From Rhodoplanes tepidamans (GTDB taxonomy: Bacteria; Pseudomonadota; Alphaproteobacteria; Rhizobiales; Xanthobacteraceae): 64,000 bases of DNA. Numbering within the stretch: the stretch's first letter is position 1; every line of letters starts with the position of its first letter. Made by a program: the position numbers and the translations under genes. The notes beneath the pieces are model-generated. The model did not search any database and was not told the origin of the DNA. It worked only from the letters and a program-made list of their open reading frames with translations. Shown one piece after another: positions 25,422 through 33,594 of the stretch. Where the stretch lies: positions 434,001 through 498,000 of the forward strand of contig NZ_JAUSUJ010000001.1 in NCBI RefSeq assembly GCF_030813915.1. The letters run 5' to 3'.

Positions 25422-26585
25422 CTACTCGGCCAGTGCGCGCATGACCGCGATCAGCTCGGACTTTCCCTCGAAGCCGATGCCGGGCAGCTCCGGCATGACG
25501 ATGTGGCCGTCCTCCACCGTCACCTCGTCCGGGAACCCGCCATAGGGCTGGAACAGATCCGGGTAGCTCTCGTTGCCGCCCAGGCCCAGGCCGGCCGCGA
25601 TGTTCAGCGACATCTGATGGCCGCCGTGCGGGATGCAGCGCGACGGCGACCAGCCGAACTGGTGCAGCACGTCGAGCGTGCGCAGATACTCGACGAGGCC
25701 GTAGGAGAGGGCGCAGTCGAACTGGAGCCAGTCGCGGTCCGGACGCATCCCGCCGTAGCGCAGGAGATTGCGGGCGTCCTGATGCGAGAACAGGTTCTCG
25801 CCCGTCGCCATCGGGCCGGGATAGAACTCCGAGAGGGCCGCCTGCAGGGCGTAGTCGAGCGGGTCGCCGACCTCCTCGTACCAGAACAGCGGATACTGGC
25901 GCAGCATCTTGGCGTAGGCGATGCCGGTCTCCAGGTCGAAGCGGCCGTTGGCGTCGACGGCGAGCCGGGCCCGCCCGTCGATCTCGGCCAGCACCGCCTC
26001 GATGCGGCGCCGGTCCTCGTCGATCGGCGCGCCGCCGATCTTCATCTTCACGACCGTGTAGCCGCGATCGAGATAGCTGCGCATCTCGGCCCGCAGCGCC
26101 GTGTCGTCCTTGCCCGGATAATAGTAGCCGCCGGCGGCGTAGACGAACACGCGGGGATCGGCCTCGCGGCCCTTCCGCTCCGCCAGCAGGCGGAACAGCG
26201 GCTTTCCGGCGATCTTCGCGGTGGCGTCCCAGATCGCCATGTCGAGCGTGCCGACCGCCACCGACCGCTCGCCGTGGCCGCCGGGCTTCTCGTTCCTCAT
26301 CATCACGGCCCACAGCTTGTGCGGGTCGAGATTGTCGCCGGCGTCGTCGCGCACGCTCGCGGGATCGGCCTCGAGCAGACGCTCGCGGAAGCGTTCGCGG
26401 ATCAGCCCGCCCTGGCCGTAGCGGCCGTTCGAGTTGAAGCCGTAGCCGACCACGCGGCGGCCGTCGCGCACCACGTCGGTCACGACCGCGACGAGACTCG
26501 CGGTCATCCGCGAGAAGTCGATGTAGGCGTTCCGGATGGGCGACGAGATCGGTTTGGTGACCTCGCACACGTCGACGATGCGCAT
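25422..26585 (-). CDS. tarD: D(-)-tartrate dehydratase, enolase superfamily
   Basis: A 387-residue enolase-superfamily enzyme that dehydrates D-tartrate to oxaloacetate. The sequence follows the characterised Bradyrhizobium enzyme closely. Lys182 in VVKMKIGG and His320 in CIPHGGHQMS are the acid/base pair (Lys184/His322 there), and the Mg ligands are Asp211 (DANGRF), Glu237 (WYEEVGD) and Glu263 (TGENLF). SNGRYGQGG and ERSVAVGTLDMAIWD are also preserved. GAGGAG precedes ATG 26585. It is divergent from a LysR regulator (159 bases between starts), the usual arrangement for a substrate-inducible catabolic gene. A D-2-hydroxyacid dehydrogenase lies beyond the regulator. Confidence 0.93.
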   Translation of the reverse strand: MRIVDVCEVTKPISSPIRNAYIDFSRMTASLVAVVTDVVRDGRRVVGYGFNSNGRYGQGGLIRERFRERLLEADPASVRDDAGDNLDPHKLWAVMMRNEKPGGHGERSVAVGTLDMAIWDATAKIAGKPLFRLLAERKGREADPRVFVYAAGGYYYPGKDDTALRAEMRSYLDRGYTVVKMKIGGAPIDEDRRRIEAVLAEIDGRARLAVDANGRFDLETGIAYAKMLRQYPLFWYEEVGDPLDYALQAALSEFYPGPMATGENLFSHQDARNLLRYGGMRPDRDWLQFDCALSYGLVEYLRTLDVLHQFGWSPSRCIPHGGHQMSLNIAAGLGLGGNESYPDLFQPYGGFPDEVTVEDGHIVMPELPGIGFEGKSELIAVMRALAE

Positions 26586-26744
26586 GGCTGTTCTCCTCGG
26601 GTCGAGCGCCGACCGGCCTGCGGCCGGCCGCGGGCGCGAGACCGGCGGCCGCCGCGCCGGCGGGGCGAGACCGGAGTGCGGATAGGCTTGAACGCCGTTC
26701 CTGGCCAATGCCAAGATCGGATCGCCCCATGCGCGAGCTGCATC

Positions 26745-27644
26745 ATGGATCTCGACTGGCTGCGCGACTTCCTCGAACTGGCGGAGCATCGCAATTTCTC
26801 GCGCGCGGCGGACGCGCGGCACGTCTCGCAGCCGGCGTTCAGCCGGCGAATCCGCGCGCTGGAGGACTGGGTCGGCACGCCGCTGTTCGCGCGCGGGCCG
26901 AGCGGCGTGACGGTCACGCCGGCCGGCCGTCATCTGAGACCGCTGGTCGAAGGCGTGCTGCGCGACCTCGACAGGGCGCGCCGCGAGACGCGCGATTTCG
27001 GCGAGCGCGAGATGGCGACGCTGTCGATCGCCGCGACCCACGCGCTGTCGTTCACATTCTTTCCGGGCTGGATCCGGCGCCACGTGCGGTTCGACGATCT
27101 CGGCACCCTCAACCTTCTGTCCGACAGCATGGAGGCGTGCGAGCAGGCGATGCTCGGCGGCGAGGTGCACTTCCTTCTCTGCCATCACCATGCGGATGCG
27201 CCGACCCGCCTGGAGCCCGACCGTGTCGAGAGCGCCCGGGTGGGCGACGATCTCCTGGTTCCGCTCAGCGCGCCCGGCGGCGACGGCCGGCCGGCATGGC
27301 CGCTGCCCGGCGCCGCCGGGCGGCCGAGCCGGTTGCTCGCCTACAGTCCGGCCTCGGGGCTCGGCCGGATCGTCGCGGGTTGTCCGCTCACGCGGGACGC
27401 GGCCGCGCACATGGAGACCGGCTTCACGTCGCACCTCGCCGCGACCCTGCTGACGATGGCGCGGGAGGGCCACGGCGTCGCCTGGCTGCCGCGAACCCTG
27501 GCGCAGGACGACATCGCGCAGGGCCGGCTCGTCCGTGCCGGTGCCGAGGCGTTCGACATCGCGATCGAGATCCGGCTGTTCCGGTCGCCCGACTGCCGCA
27601 ACCGGGCGGCGGACGCGCTGTGGTGTGGCCTCGCGGACGCCTGA
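26745..27644 (+). CDS. LysR-family transcriptional regulator, probable tarD activator
   Basis: A 299-residue LysR protein. The N-terminal winged helix reads WLRDFLELAEHRNFSRAAD, then VSQPAFSRRIRALEDWVGTPLF (recognition helix and wing), followed by a linker helix and an effector domain (about 90-290) with GVAWLPRTL near its end. The start ATG 26745 puts LDWLRDF at the usual position. It is divergent from tarD. By the rule for LysR pairs it should bind the shared 159-base gap and respond to tartrate or a product. I did not find a convincing T-N11-A box by eye. Confidence 0.9.
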   Translation: MDLDWLRDFLELAEHRNFSRAADARHVSQPAFSRRIRALEDWVGTPLFARGPSGVTVTPAGRHLRPLVEGVLRDLDRARRETRDFGEREMATLSIAATHALSFTFFPGWIRRHVRFDDLGTLNLLSDSMEACEQAMLGGEVHFLLCHHHADAPTRLEPDRVESARVGDDLLVPLSAPGGDGRPAWPLPGAAGRPSRLLAYSPASGLGRIVAGCPLTRDAAAHMETGFTSHLAATLLTMAREGHGVAWLPRTLAQDDIAQGRLVRAGAEAFDIAIEIRLFRSPDCRNRAADALWCGLADA

Positions 27645-27664
27645 CCGAGCGCCGCGCCGGGCCG

Positions 27665-28684
27665 TCAGCGTGCCGCGCCGGCCACCACCTGGCTGCTCGA
27701 CACCGGGTGCAGCGGCCGGCCGGTGTCCTCGAAGGCGGTGACGTTGGCGAGCGTCGTCTCGGCGATCTCGGTCAGCGCCTCGCGGGTGAAGAACGCCTGG
27801 TGGCCGGTGATCAGCACGTTGGGGAAGGTGAGCAGGCGGGCGAACACGTCGTCGCGGATCACCTGGTCGGAGAGGTTCTCGAAGAACAGGTCGGCCTCCT
27901 CCTCGTAGACGTCGAGCGCGAGGCTGCCGAGGGTGCCGTCCTTGAGGGCGCGGATGACGGCGCGGGTGTCGATGACGGCGCCGCGGCTGGTGTTGACCAG
28001 CATCAGCCCGCGCCTGGCGCGGCCGAGCAGCGCGCCGTCGACGAAGTGGCGGGTGTCCGGCGTGAGCGGGCAGTGCAGGGTGACCACGTCGCTCTCGGCG
28101 AACAGCGCGTCGCGCGGCACGTAGCGGGCGCCGAGCGCCGTGCAGGCCGGGTTCTCGGCGATGTCGTGGGCGAGCAGCCGGCAGCCGAAGCCGGCGAGGA
28201 TGCGGGCGACGGTCTCGCCGATCTTGCCGGTGCCGACGACGCCCACGGTCTTGCCCGCGAGGTCGAAGCCGAGCAGCCCGTCGAGCGCGAAGTTGCCCTC
28301 GCGGACGCGGTTGTAGGCGCGGTGGATCTTGCGGTTCAGGGCGAGGATCAGGGCGACCGTGTGCTCTGCCACGGCCTGCGGCGAGTAGGCCGGCACGCGG
28401 CACACCGCGACCCCGAGCGCCGCCGCGGCGGCGAGGTCGACATTGTTGAAGCCGGCGCTGCGCAGCGCGACGAGCCGGACGCCGAGGCCGGCCAGCGTCT
28501 CCAGCACGGGCCGGTCGACGACGTCGTTGACGAAAGCGCAGACGGCACCGCAGCCGGCGGCGAGCGGCGCCGTCTCGGCCGACAGCCGCGCGTCGAACCA
28601 CACCAGGCGGTGGCGGCCGTCGGCATCGGCGGCGGCGAGGAACTGGCGGTCGTAGGGCTTGGTGCTGAACACGGCGATCTTCAC
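27665..28684 (-). CDS. D-2-hydroxyacid dehydrogenase, LdhA-like
   Basis: A 339-residue NAD-dependent dehydrogenase, probably D-lactate dehydrogenase (pyruvate/D-lactate), fermentative type. MKIAVFSTKPYDRQFL opens the protein as in LdhA. The NAD fold is KTVGVVGTGKIGETVARI (about 145-162). The active-site set is Arg in LRSAGFNNVD, Arg in NTSRGAVIDT and His in ITGHQAFFTREAL, with the acidic partner in LDVYEEEADLFF. GTG 28684 is the start, with AAGGAG six bases upstream. It runs convergently into the LysR gene (20-base gap). A link to tartrate use is possible but not shown. Confidence 0.9.
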   Translation of the reverse strand: MKIAVFSTKPYDRQFLAAADADGRHRLVWFDARLSAETAPLAAGCGAVCAFVNDVVDRPVLETLAGLGVRLVALRSAGFNNVDLAAAAALGVAVCRVPAYSPQAVAEHTVALILALNRKIHRAYNRVREGNFALDGLLGFDLAGKTVGVVGTGKIGETVARILAGFGCRLLAHDIAENPACTALGARYVPRDALFAESDVVTLHCPLTPDTRHFVDGALLGRARRGLMLVNTSRGAVIDTRAVIRALKDGTLGSLALDVYEEEADLFFENLSDQVIRDDVFARLLTFPNVLITGHQAFFTREALTEIAETTLANVTAFEDTGRPLHPVSSSQVVAGAAR

Positions 28685-28902
28685 GGGGGACTCCTTGCTG
28701 GATGGTCGCGAGTCCTGCCAGACCGGTCCGGCGGAGTCGCGGCCGGGCCGCACCACCGGCTGCGGCGGGGTGCCGCGCGGGCAGGGCGGACCGGCCCGAT
28801 CCGCCGGCGCTTGCGTTTCGCAAAAGACCGCGTAGGACTTTTCCGTCCCCGGGCCGGCGCGCCGGCCGGGGCGGGACAGCGGATTCGACGCCGAGGCTCT
28901 CC

Positions 28903-29208
28903 ATGATCGCACGCATCTACAAGCCGGCCCGGAACGCCATGCAGTCGGGCACCGCCAAGACCCGGCACTGGGTCCTCGACTACGAGCCGGACGAGCCGCG
29001 CCATGTCGAGCCGCTGATGGGCTGGACCAGCTCGGGCGACACCCGCCAGCAGGTGCGCATGCAGTTCGACACGAAGGAGGAGGCGATCGCCTTCTGCGAG
29101 CAGCATGGCATCGCCTACCAGGTGCTCGAGCCCAAGGCGCCGAGCCGCCGCACCATCGCCTACGCCGACAACTTCGCCTACACGCGCCGCGGGCTGTGGA
29201 CGCACTGA
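28903..29208 (+). CDS. NDUFS4-like ETC complex I subunit-conserved protein
   Basis: A 101-residue protein of the NDUFS4 (18-kDa, PF04800) family, an accessory subunit of respiratory complex I in mitochondria and alphaproteobacteria. IARIYKPARNAMQSGTAKTRHW (broken here as ARIYKP and QSGTAKT) and MGWTSSGDTRQQVRMQF are the conserved blocks, then FDTKEEAIAFCEQHGI and the C-terminal YADNFAYTRRGLWTH. It is unlinked to the nuo genes, as in most alphaproteobacteria. It is divergent from the hydroxyacid dehydrogenase with 218 bases between. Confidence 0.92.
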   Translation: MIARIYKPARNAMQSGTAKTRHWVLDYEPDEPRHVEPLMGWTSSGDTRQQVRMQFDTKEEAIAFCEQHGIAYQVLEPKAPSRRTIAYADNFAYTRRGLWTH

Positions 29209-29317
29209 TCACGGCGGCGGACCCCGACCCGTCATTCTGAGGTGCGCGCCGCGCCGCTCCCGGGGGACGGCGCGACGCCGTAACCCGCAGCCGCTGGCGC
29301 CGGCGGCCGGACGGCCG

Positions 29318-29346
29318 TTGAATCGCGGCCTCCGACGCGCTAGAAC
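29318..29346 (+). promoter_or_regulatory. Predicted promoter of znuA
   Basis: TTGAAT (29318-29323), a 17-base spacer, then TAGAAC (29341-29346). Transcription would begin near 29353, just before the operator-like repeat at 29358-29374. Each hexamer matches consensus at four of six positions. Confidence 0.5.
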
Positions 29347-29357
29347 CTCCTCCACAC

Positions 29358-29374
29358 TGTTATGTTATTACGTT
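29358..29374. promoter_or_regulatory. Zur-like operator in front of znuA
   Basis: TGTTATGTTATTACGTT resembles the alphaproteobacterial Zur site core (TGTTAT-n3-ATAACA): the left half is perfect and the right half matches at four of six. It is the only AT-rich patch in the region and lies between the predicted start of transcription and the ribosome site (TGGAGGA at 29374-29380). Repression by zinc-loaded Zur would fit the gene. Confidence 0.5.
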
Positions 29375-29386
29375 GGAGGATTGAAT

Positions 29387-30406
29387 ATGAACGCTCGGTA
29401 TCGCATCGCGCGGACGTCGCGTCGGGGCCTGCTCCGAGGCGGGCTGGCGACGGCCGGCGTGGCCGCGGCGGCCCTGGCCGCCGTCCTGGCGGCGCCGTTC
29501 GCCTTCGCCCAGTCCGCCGAGACCGACAAGCCGGCGGCGCCGGCCGCGGCCCCGGCCGAGCCGGCCCGCGTGGTCGCCAGCTTCTCGATCCTCGGGGATC
29601 TGGTGAAGCAGGTCGGCGGCCCGCTGGTCACGGTCGACCTGCTGGTCGGCCCGAACGGCGACATGCACGCCTTCCAGCCGTCGCCGGCGGATTCGCGAAA
29701 GCTCGCCGGCGCGAAGCTGGTGGTGATGAACGGCCTCGGCCTCGAAGGCTGGGCCGAGCGGATGATCAAGGCGTCCGGCTACACGGGTCCGGTCGTGATC
29801 GCGGCGAAGGGGCTCAAGCCGCTGGCCAAGCCGGCGGGCGGGCACGGCCATGATCACGGGCACGGACACGACCACGGGCGCGACGATCCGCACGCCTGGC
29901 AGTCGGTCGCGAGCGTGAAGCTCTACGTCGCCAACATCCGCGACGGGCTCGCCGCCGCCGACCCGGCCAACAAGGCCACCTATGCGGCGAACGCCGAGGC
30001 CTATCTGAAGACGCTCGACGCACTCGACCGCGACATCAAGGCGGCCTTCGACGGCATTCCGAAGGACAAGCGGCGGGTGATCACGGCGCACCAGGCGTTC
30101 CGCTACTACGGCGCCGCCTACGGCATCGACTTCCGCGGCGCCAAGGGCGTGAGCGAGGAGTCGGAGCCGTCGGCGCGCGAGATCGCCGATCTGATCAAGC
30201 TGATCAAGAAGGAGAAGGTGCGGGCCCTGTTCGTCGAGAACATCTCCAACCGGCGGCTGCTCGACCGCATCGCCCAGGAGACCGACGCCAAGGTCGGCGG
30301 CACGCTGTACTCCGACGCGCTCTCCGAGCCGTCCGGCCCGGCGCCGACCTATGTCGACATGATGCGCGCCAACACCAAGGCGCTCGCCGACGCGCTCAAG
30401 GGGTGA
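29387..30406 (+). CDS. znuA: Zinc ABC transporter substrate-binding protein
   Basis: A 339-residue periplasmic cluster A-I metal-binding protein. The N terminus has a twin-arginine-like SRRGLLRG followed by a hydrophobic stretch ending AFAFA-like before QSAET, so export by Tat or Sec is possible. The metal site is visible: His in GPNGDMHAFQPSP, the His-rich mobile loop GGHGHDHGHGHDHGR (about 150-166), His in HQAFRYYG and Asp/Glu in the last domain (YSDAL). The His-rich loop points to zinc rather than manganese. No znuB or znuC is adjacent: the next gene is convergent. The permease and ATPase must lie elsewhere. Confidence 0.92.
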   Translation: MNARYRIARTSRRGLLRGGLATAGVAAAALAAVLAAPFAFAQSAETDKPAAPAAAPAEPARVVASFSILGDLVKQVGGPLVTVDLLVGPNGDMHAFQPSPADSRKLAGAKLVVMNGLGLEGWAERMIKASGYTGPVVIAAKGLKPLAKPAGGHGHDHGHGHDHGRDDPHAWQSVASVKLYVANIRDGLAAADPANKATYAANAEAYLKTLDALDRDIKAAFDGIPKDKRRVITAHQAFRYYGAAYGIDFRGAKGVSEESEPSAREIADLIKLIKKEKVRALFVENISNRRLLDRIAQETDAKVGGTLYSDALSEPSGPAPTYVDMMRANTKALADALKG

Positions 30407-30521
30407 GGGTCACACGACAGACGGGCCGTTCCACGGTTTGTCCAGTCGGTCCGGGGCGGCGCGTCGGCGCCCCGGAACCCCTAAGCCCTGTCTCTCGTGA
30501 GCCACGGGCACCGGGCGTATG

Positions 30522-30559
30522 ATTCCGGGGCGCGGACCTGACGGCCCGCGCCCCGGAAT
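30522..30559. terminator. Bidirectional hairpin between znuA and the HIT gene
   Basis: ATTCCGGGGCGCGG (30522-30535) and CCGCGCCCCGGAAT (30546-30559) are perfect 14-base arms around a ten-base loop. It lies between two convergent genes and could end both transcripts, though no T run follows on either strand. The same kind of palindrome is dispersed in many alphaproteobacterial genomes, so it may equally be a repeat copy. Confidence 0.6.
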
Positions 30560-30570
30560 GACGGTCGGCC

Positions 30571-30996
30571 TCACCCCTTCAGCGCGGCCGAGAGCTTCGC
30601 GGCGTGGTCGGCCAGCACCGCCGTATCCTCCTTGAAGGTCGCGGCCGGCTTGAGCGGCACGCCGTCCTTGCGCGGCAGCACGTGGACGTGCAGGTGGAAC
30701 ACCACCTGGCCGCCCGCCGGCTCGTTGAACTGCTGGATCGTGACGCCGTCGGCCTTGAACACCGCGGTCGCCGCCTTGGCGATCGTCTGAGCCACGACAT
30801 GGACGTGGGCGAGGTCCTCGGGCGCGATGTCGTAGATGTTGCGGGCCGCCGCCTTGGGAATCACCAGGGTGTGGCCGGGGCAGCGCGGCATGATGTCGAG
30901 GAACGCGAAGGCACGCTCGTCTTCGTACACCTTGTGACAGGGAAGCTCCCCGCGGAGAATCTTCGCGAACACGTTCGAAGTGTCGTAGCTCGCCAT
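30571..30996 (-). CDS. HIT-family (Hint-type) nucleotide hydrolase
   Basis: A 141-residue histidine-triad protein. The Hint-type N terminus reads NVFAKILRGELPCHKVYEDE, followed by FAFLDIMPRCPGHTLVIPK. The catalytic triad FHLHVHVLPR (His-x-His-x-His) follows GGQVVFHL. Such enzymes hydrolyse adenosine phosphoramidates and aminoacyl-adenylates. ATG 30996 is chosen because MASYDTSNVF fits the family start. It is preceded on the minus strand by about 225 bases before the divergent PilZ gene. Confidence 0.93.
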   Translation of the reverse strand: MASYDTSNVFAKILRGELPCHKVYEDERAFAFLDIMPRCPGHTLVIPKAAARNIYDIAPEDLAHVHVVAQTIAKAATAVFKADGVTIQQFNEPAGGQVVFHLHVHVLPRKDGVPLKPAATFKEDTAVLADHAAKLSAALKG

Positions 30997-31223
30997 GGCT
31001 GCCTCATTCCCTTCGCCGGGACGCGCGGCCGCGCCGATCGCGGCCGTCCGCGACGATACCGATCGGTCGAGCATGGATGGCAACCGGGGGGCCCGGCGTC
31101 AAGCACGCGGCGCCGCCCCTGCGGCGCCCGGACCGACTAGCCCGCGATGCCACGTTGTTTAACGACGCTTTAACGCCGGTTGTGGATCATGGGCAGTGCG
31201 AGCATCGTATTTGCGGGGCTGCC

Positions 31224-31472
31224 ATGACGGAAAAGCGGCGACACATGCGGGTGCGCCCGAGCGGCCTCGTGCCGAAGATCGGCAAGATCTACGTCGATCC
31301 GAAAAGCCCTGCCATCGAATGCCAGGTCATCGACGTGAGCGCCAGCGGGGCCTGCCTCTACGTCCAGGGCAGCGCGCCGATCCCCAAGCGCTTCACCTTC
31401 CTGCACGGCAGCGTCAGGAAGAGCAGCCGGCTGGTGTGGGAGAAGGGCCGCAAGATCGGCATCCAGTTCTGA
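31224..31472 (+). CDS. Single-domain PilZ protein
   Basis: An 82-residue protein made of one PilZ domain. It has the c-di-GMP binding motifs RRHMRV (R-x3-R near the N terminus) and DVSASGACL (D-x-S-x2-G, about 40-48). Single-domain PilZ proteins act as c-di-GMP receptors that bind other proteins. ATG 31224 is chosen because it places the Arg motif at the terminus; the frame upstream is not coding-like. PleD, a c-di-GMP synthase, lies 6 kb away in this window, but a direct link is speculation. Confidence 0.85.
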   Translation: MTEKRRHMRVRPSGLVPKIGKIYVDPKSPAIECQVIDVSASGACLYVQGSAPIPKRFTFLHGSVRKSSRLVWEKGRKIGIQF

Positions 31473-31512
31473 GCGGCGCCTTCCGCCCGCGCCCCGGACC
31501 GGGCGCCTCGGG

Positions 31513-32832
31513 TCAGTCCGTCTCCATCTCCTCCTCGGCCGGCGGGCGGATGTCGAATCCGTCCTTGCGGAACGGGCTCGCCGCGGCGAGCTCGCGGGCG
31601 GCGGCATCGACATAGGCGCGCTCGCGCTTCAGGTAGTCGGCGATGGCCCGGCGCAGCGCCGGATCGGCGATGTAGTGCGCCGACCAGGTGGTGTTGGGGA
31701 GATAGCCGCGGGCGAGCTTGTGCTCGCCCTGGGCGCCCGCCTCGACGCGAGCGAGGCGGCGCTCGATGGCGAACTCGATCGCCTGATAGTAGCACAGCTC
31801 GAAATGCAGGAACGGGTGGTGCTCGACGGCGCCCCAGTGGCGGCCGAACAGCGTGTCGCCGCCGATGAAGTTCAGCGCGCCGGCGACATACCGGCCGGCC
31901 CGCTTCGCCATCACCAGCAGGATCCGGTCGGCCATGGTCGCGCCGACCCGCGAGAAGAAGTCGCGGGTGAGATAGGGGCGGCCCCATTTGCGGGACCCGG
32001 TGTCCATGTAGAACGCGAAGAAGGCGTCCCAGGCCTCCTCGTCGATGGCGGTTCCGCTGAGGCGGACGATCTCGATGCCGTTCTCCACCGCCTCGCGGCG
32101 CTCGCGCTTGATCGCCTTGCGTTTGCGTGCCGCCAGCGCGGCCAGGAAATCGTCGAAGGTCGCGTAGCCGGGATTGTCCCAGTGGAACTGCTGGTCGGTG
32201 CGCTGCAGCCAGCCGTGTGCCCCGGCGAGCCGCCACTCGGCCTCGGTCATGAAGGTAACGTGCGCCGAGGAGGCGCCGTCCCGCCCGCACAGGGTCTTCA
32301 GGCCGTCGAGCAGCACGGCGCGGGCGATGTCGGCATGCGGGCCCGGCGCTACCAGCAGGCGGCGGCCGGTCGCCGGCGTGAACGGCACCGCGACCTGGAG
32401 CTTCGGGTAGTACTGGCCGCCGGCGCGCTCGTAGGCGTCGGCCCAGCCATGGTCGAACACGTACTCGCCGCGCGAATGCGATTTCAGCCAGCACGGCACG
32501 ACCCCGAGCGCGGTGCCGTCGGCATCCTCCAGGAACAGGTGCCGTGGCTCCCAGCCGGTTCGCCTCCAGGCCGAGCGCGAGGCTTCGAGCGCCGACAGGA
32601 AGGCGTGCGAAACGAAGGGGTTGTAGGCGAGTTCTGAGATGGCGCCGCAGGTCGCGGCCGGCGAACCCGACGCTGCCGTGGTGGTCGGGTTGGCGCAGCC
32701 GTCCCACACCTCGGCGGGGATCTCGGCGATTGCCGACACCACGGTGATGCGCAGCCCGGCAGGGACCGCCGGTCGGTCGGGGGTGGCGGGGGTGGAGGTC
32801 AGCGGGAGCTCTCCGTCTCGACGATCCTTCAA
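31513..32832 (-). CDS. DUF482 / FemAB-like N-acyltransferase family protein
   Basis: A protein of about 430 residues with a GNAT/FemAB-like fold (PF04339). Its blocks are NPFVSHAFLSALEASRSA, GVVPCWLKSHSRGEYVFD, HVTFMTEAEW, GLKTLCGR, YATFDDFLAALAARKRKAIKRERR, RHWGAVEHHPFLHFELCYY and HKLARGYLPNTTWSAHYI. The function is not settled; peptidoglycan or cell-envelope aminoacylation has been proposed for relatives. It follows the GDPD gene with no gap, and the RidA-GDPD-DUF482 order recurs in Hyphomicrobiales. The start is uncertain: no ATG lies in the first 160 residues. TTG 32832, just past the GDPD stop, or CTG 32802 are candidates. Confidence 0.82.
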   Translation of the reverse strand: MKDRRDGELPLTSTPATPDRPAVPAGLRITVVSAIAEIPAEVWDGCANPTTTAASGSPAATCGAISELAYNPFVSHAFLSALEASRSAWRRTGWEPRHLFLEDADGTALGVVPCWLKSHSRGEYVFDHGWADAYERAGGQYYPKLQVAVPFTPATGRRLLVAPGPHADIARAVLLDGLKTLCGRDGASSAHVTFMTEAEWRLAGAHGWLQRTDQQFHWDNPGYATFDDFLAALAARKRKAIKRERREAVENGIEIVRLSGTAIDEEAWDAFFAFYMDTGSRKWGRPYLTRDFFSRVGATMADRILLVMAKRAGRYVAGALNFIGGDTLFGRHWGAVEHHPFLHFELCYYQAIEFAIERRLARVEAGAQGEHKLARGYLPNTTWSAHYIADPALRRAIADYLKRERAYVDAAARELAAASPFRKDGFDIRPPAEEEMETD

Positions 32833-32834
32833 GT

Positions 32835-33563
32835 CTACGCCCGAAACCCCTCGAAGATCACCTGATCGGCGCCCCGGCGCAGCGCCTCCTGCCGTTCCGC
32901 CTCGGACCGGATGGTCCAGGAGAGCAGGGGGCGGCCGAGGGTCTTGGCGATCCGCGGCGGCCATGTCCCGAGATCGTGCAGGCGCCATGCCAGGAAGGCC
33001 GGATCGGCCCGCAGCGTGTCGACCACCATCCCGATCCGGCGGCCGAGCGGGCCGGGGCCGGCGAAGCGGCGCTCGCCGACGAGACCGCGGACGAGCCCCG
33101 GCGCCAGTGCCTTCACGGCGATCATCAGGGCGGGATCGAACGACATCAGGGCGATCGGCCCGGTCGTACCGGCCAGCACCGCGGCGGTGCGACGGGCGAG
33201 GGTGTCGTCGCCGTCGAAGCGGCTCTTCAGCTCGATCAGCAGCGGCGCCCGGCCGCCGACGAGGTCGACGAGCTCGCCGAGCGTCAGCATGCGGTCGGCG
33301 GTCGCCAGGAACGGGCGGGCCTTCAGGGTGGCGGCGTCGAGGCTGCGCAGGGTCTCCCGGCCCTCGATCAGCCGGCCGAGGGCGTCGTCGTGGTGGACCA
33401 TGGCCTCGCCGTCGCGGCTCCGCTGCAGGTCCACCTCGATCCCGTAGCCGGCCGCCACGGCGGCCGACACGGCGGTCGCGGTGTTCTCCACGACGCCCGT
33501 GGCGGCGTCGTGGAGGCCCCGGTGGGCGATCGGGCGCGCCGTGAGCCAGGCGAGCTCGCTCAT
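32835..33563 (-). CDS. Glycerophosphodiester phosphodiesterase
   Basis: A 242-residue GDPD-fold enzyme that hydrolyses glycerophosphodiesters to glycerol-3-phosphate and an alcohol. PIAHRGLHD holds the catalytic HRG, then VENTATAVSAAVAAGYGIEVDLQRSRDGEAMVHHD (broken: ENT metal-site Glu, EVDLQ with Glu and Asp ligands, HHD with the second His). LLIELKS and LLSWTIRSE close the barrel. No signal peptide is seen, so it is cytoplasmic, unlike GlpQ. ATG 33563 lies 31 bases after the RidA stop. Confidence 0.92.
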   Translation of the reverse strand: MSELAWLTARPIAHRGLHDAATGVVENTATAVSAAVAAGYGIEVDLQRSRDGEAMVHHDDALGRLIEGRETLRSLDAATLKARPFLATADRMLTLGELVDLVGGRAPLLIELKSRFDGDDTLARRTAAVLAGTTGPIALMSFDPALMIAVKALAPGLVRGLVGERRFAGPGPLGRRIGMVVDTLRADPAFLAWRLHDLGTWPPRIAKTLGRPLLSWTIRSEAERQEALRRGADQVIFEGFRA

Positions 33564-33594
33564 GACCCGAACGTGCCCATGGCGCGATCCCTGG

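Noticed and set aside
27645-27664. Terminator between the LysR and dehydrogenase genes
   Set aside because: The gap of 20 bases is too short for a separate hairpin and no T run is present.
25422-28916. Open frame of 1164 codons on the minus strand
   Set aside because: Only the part 25422-26585 is a gene (D-tartrate dehydratase). The rest is the antisense of the LysR and dehydrogenase region and shows no domain.
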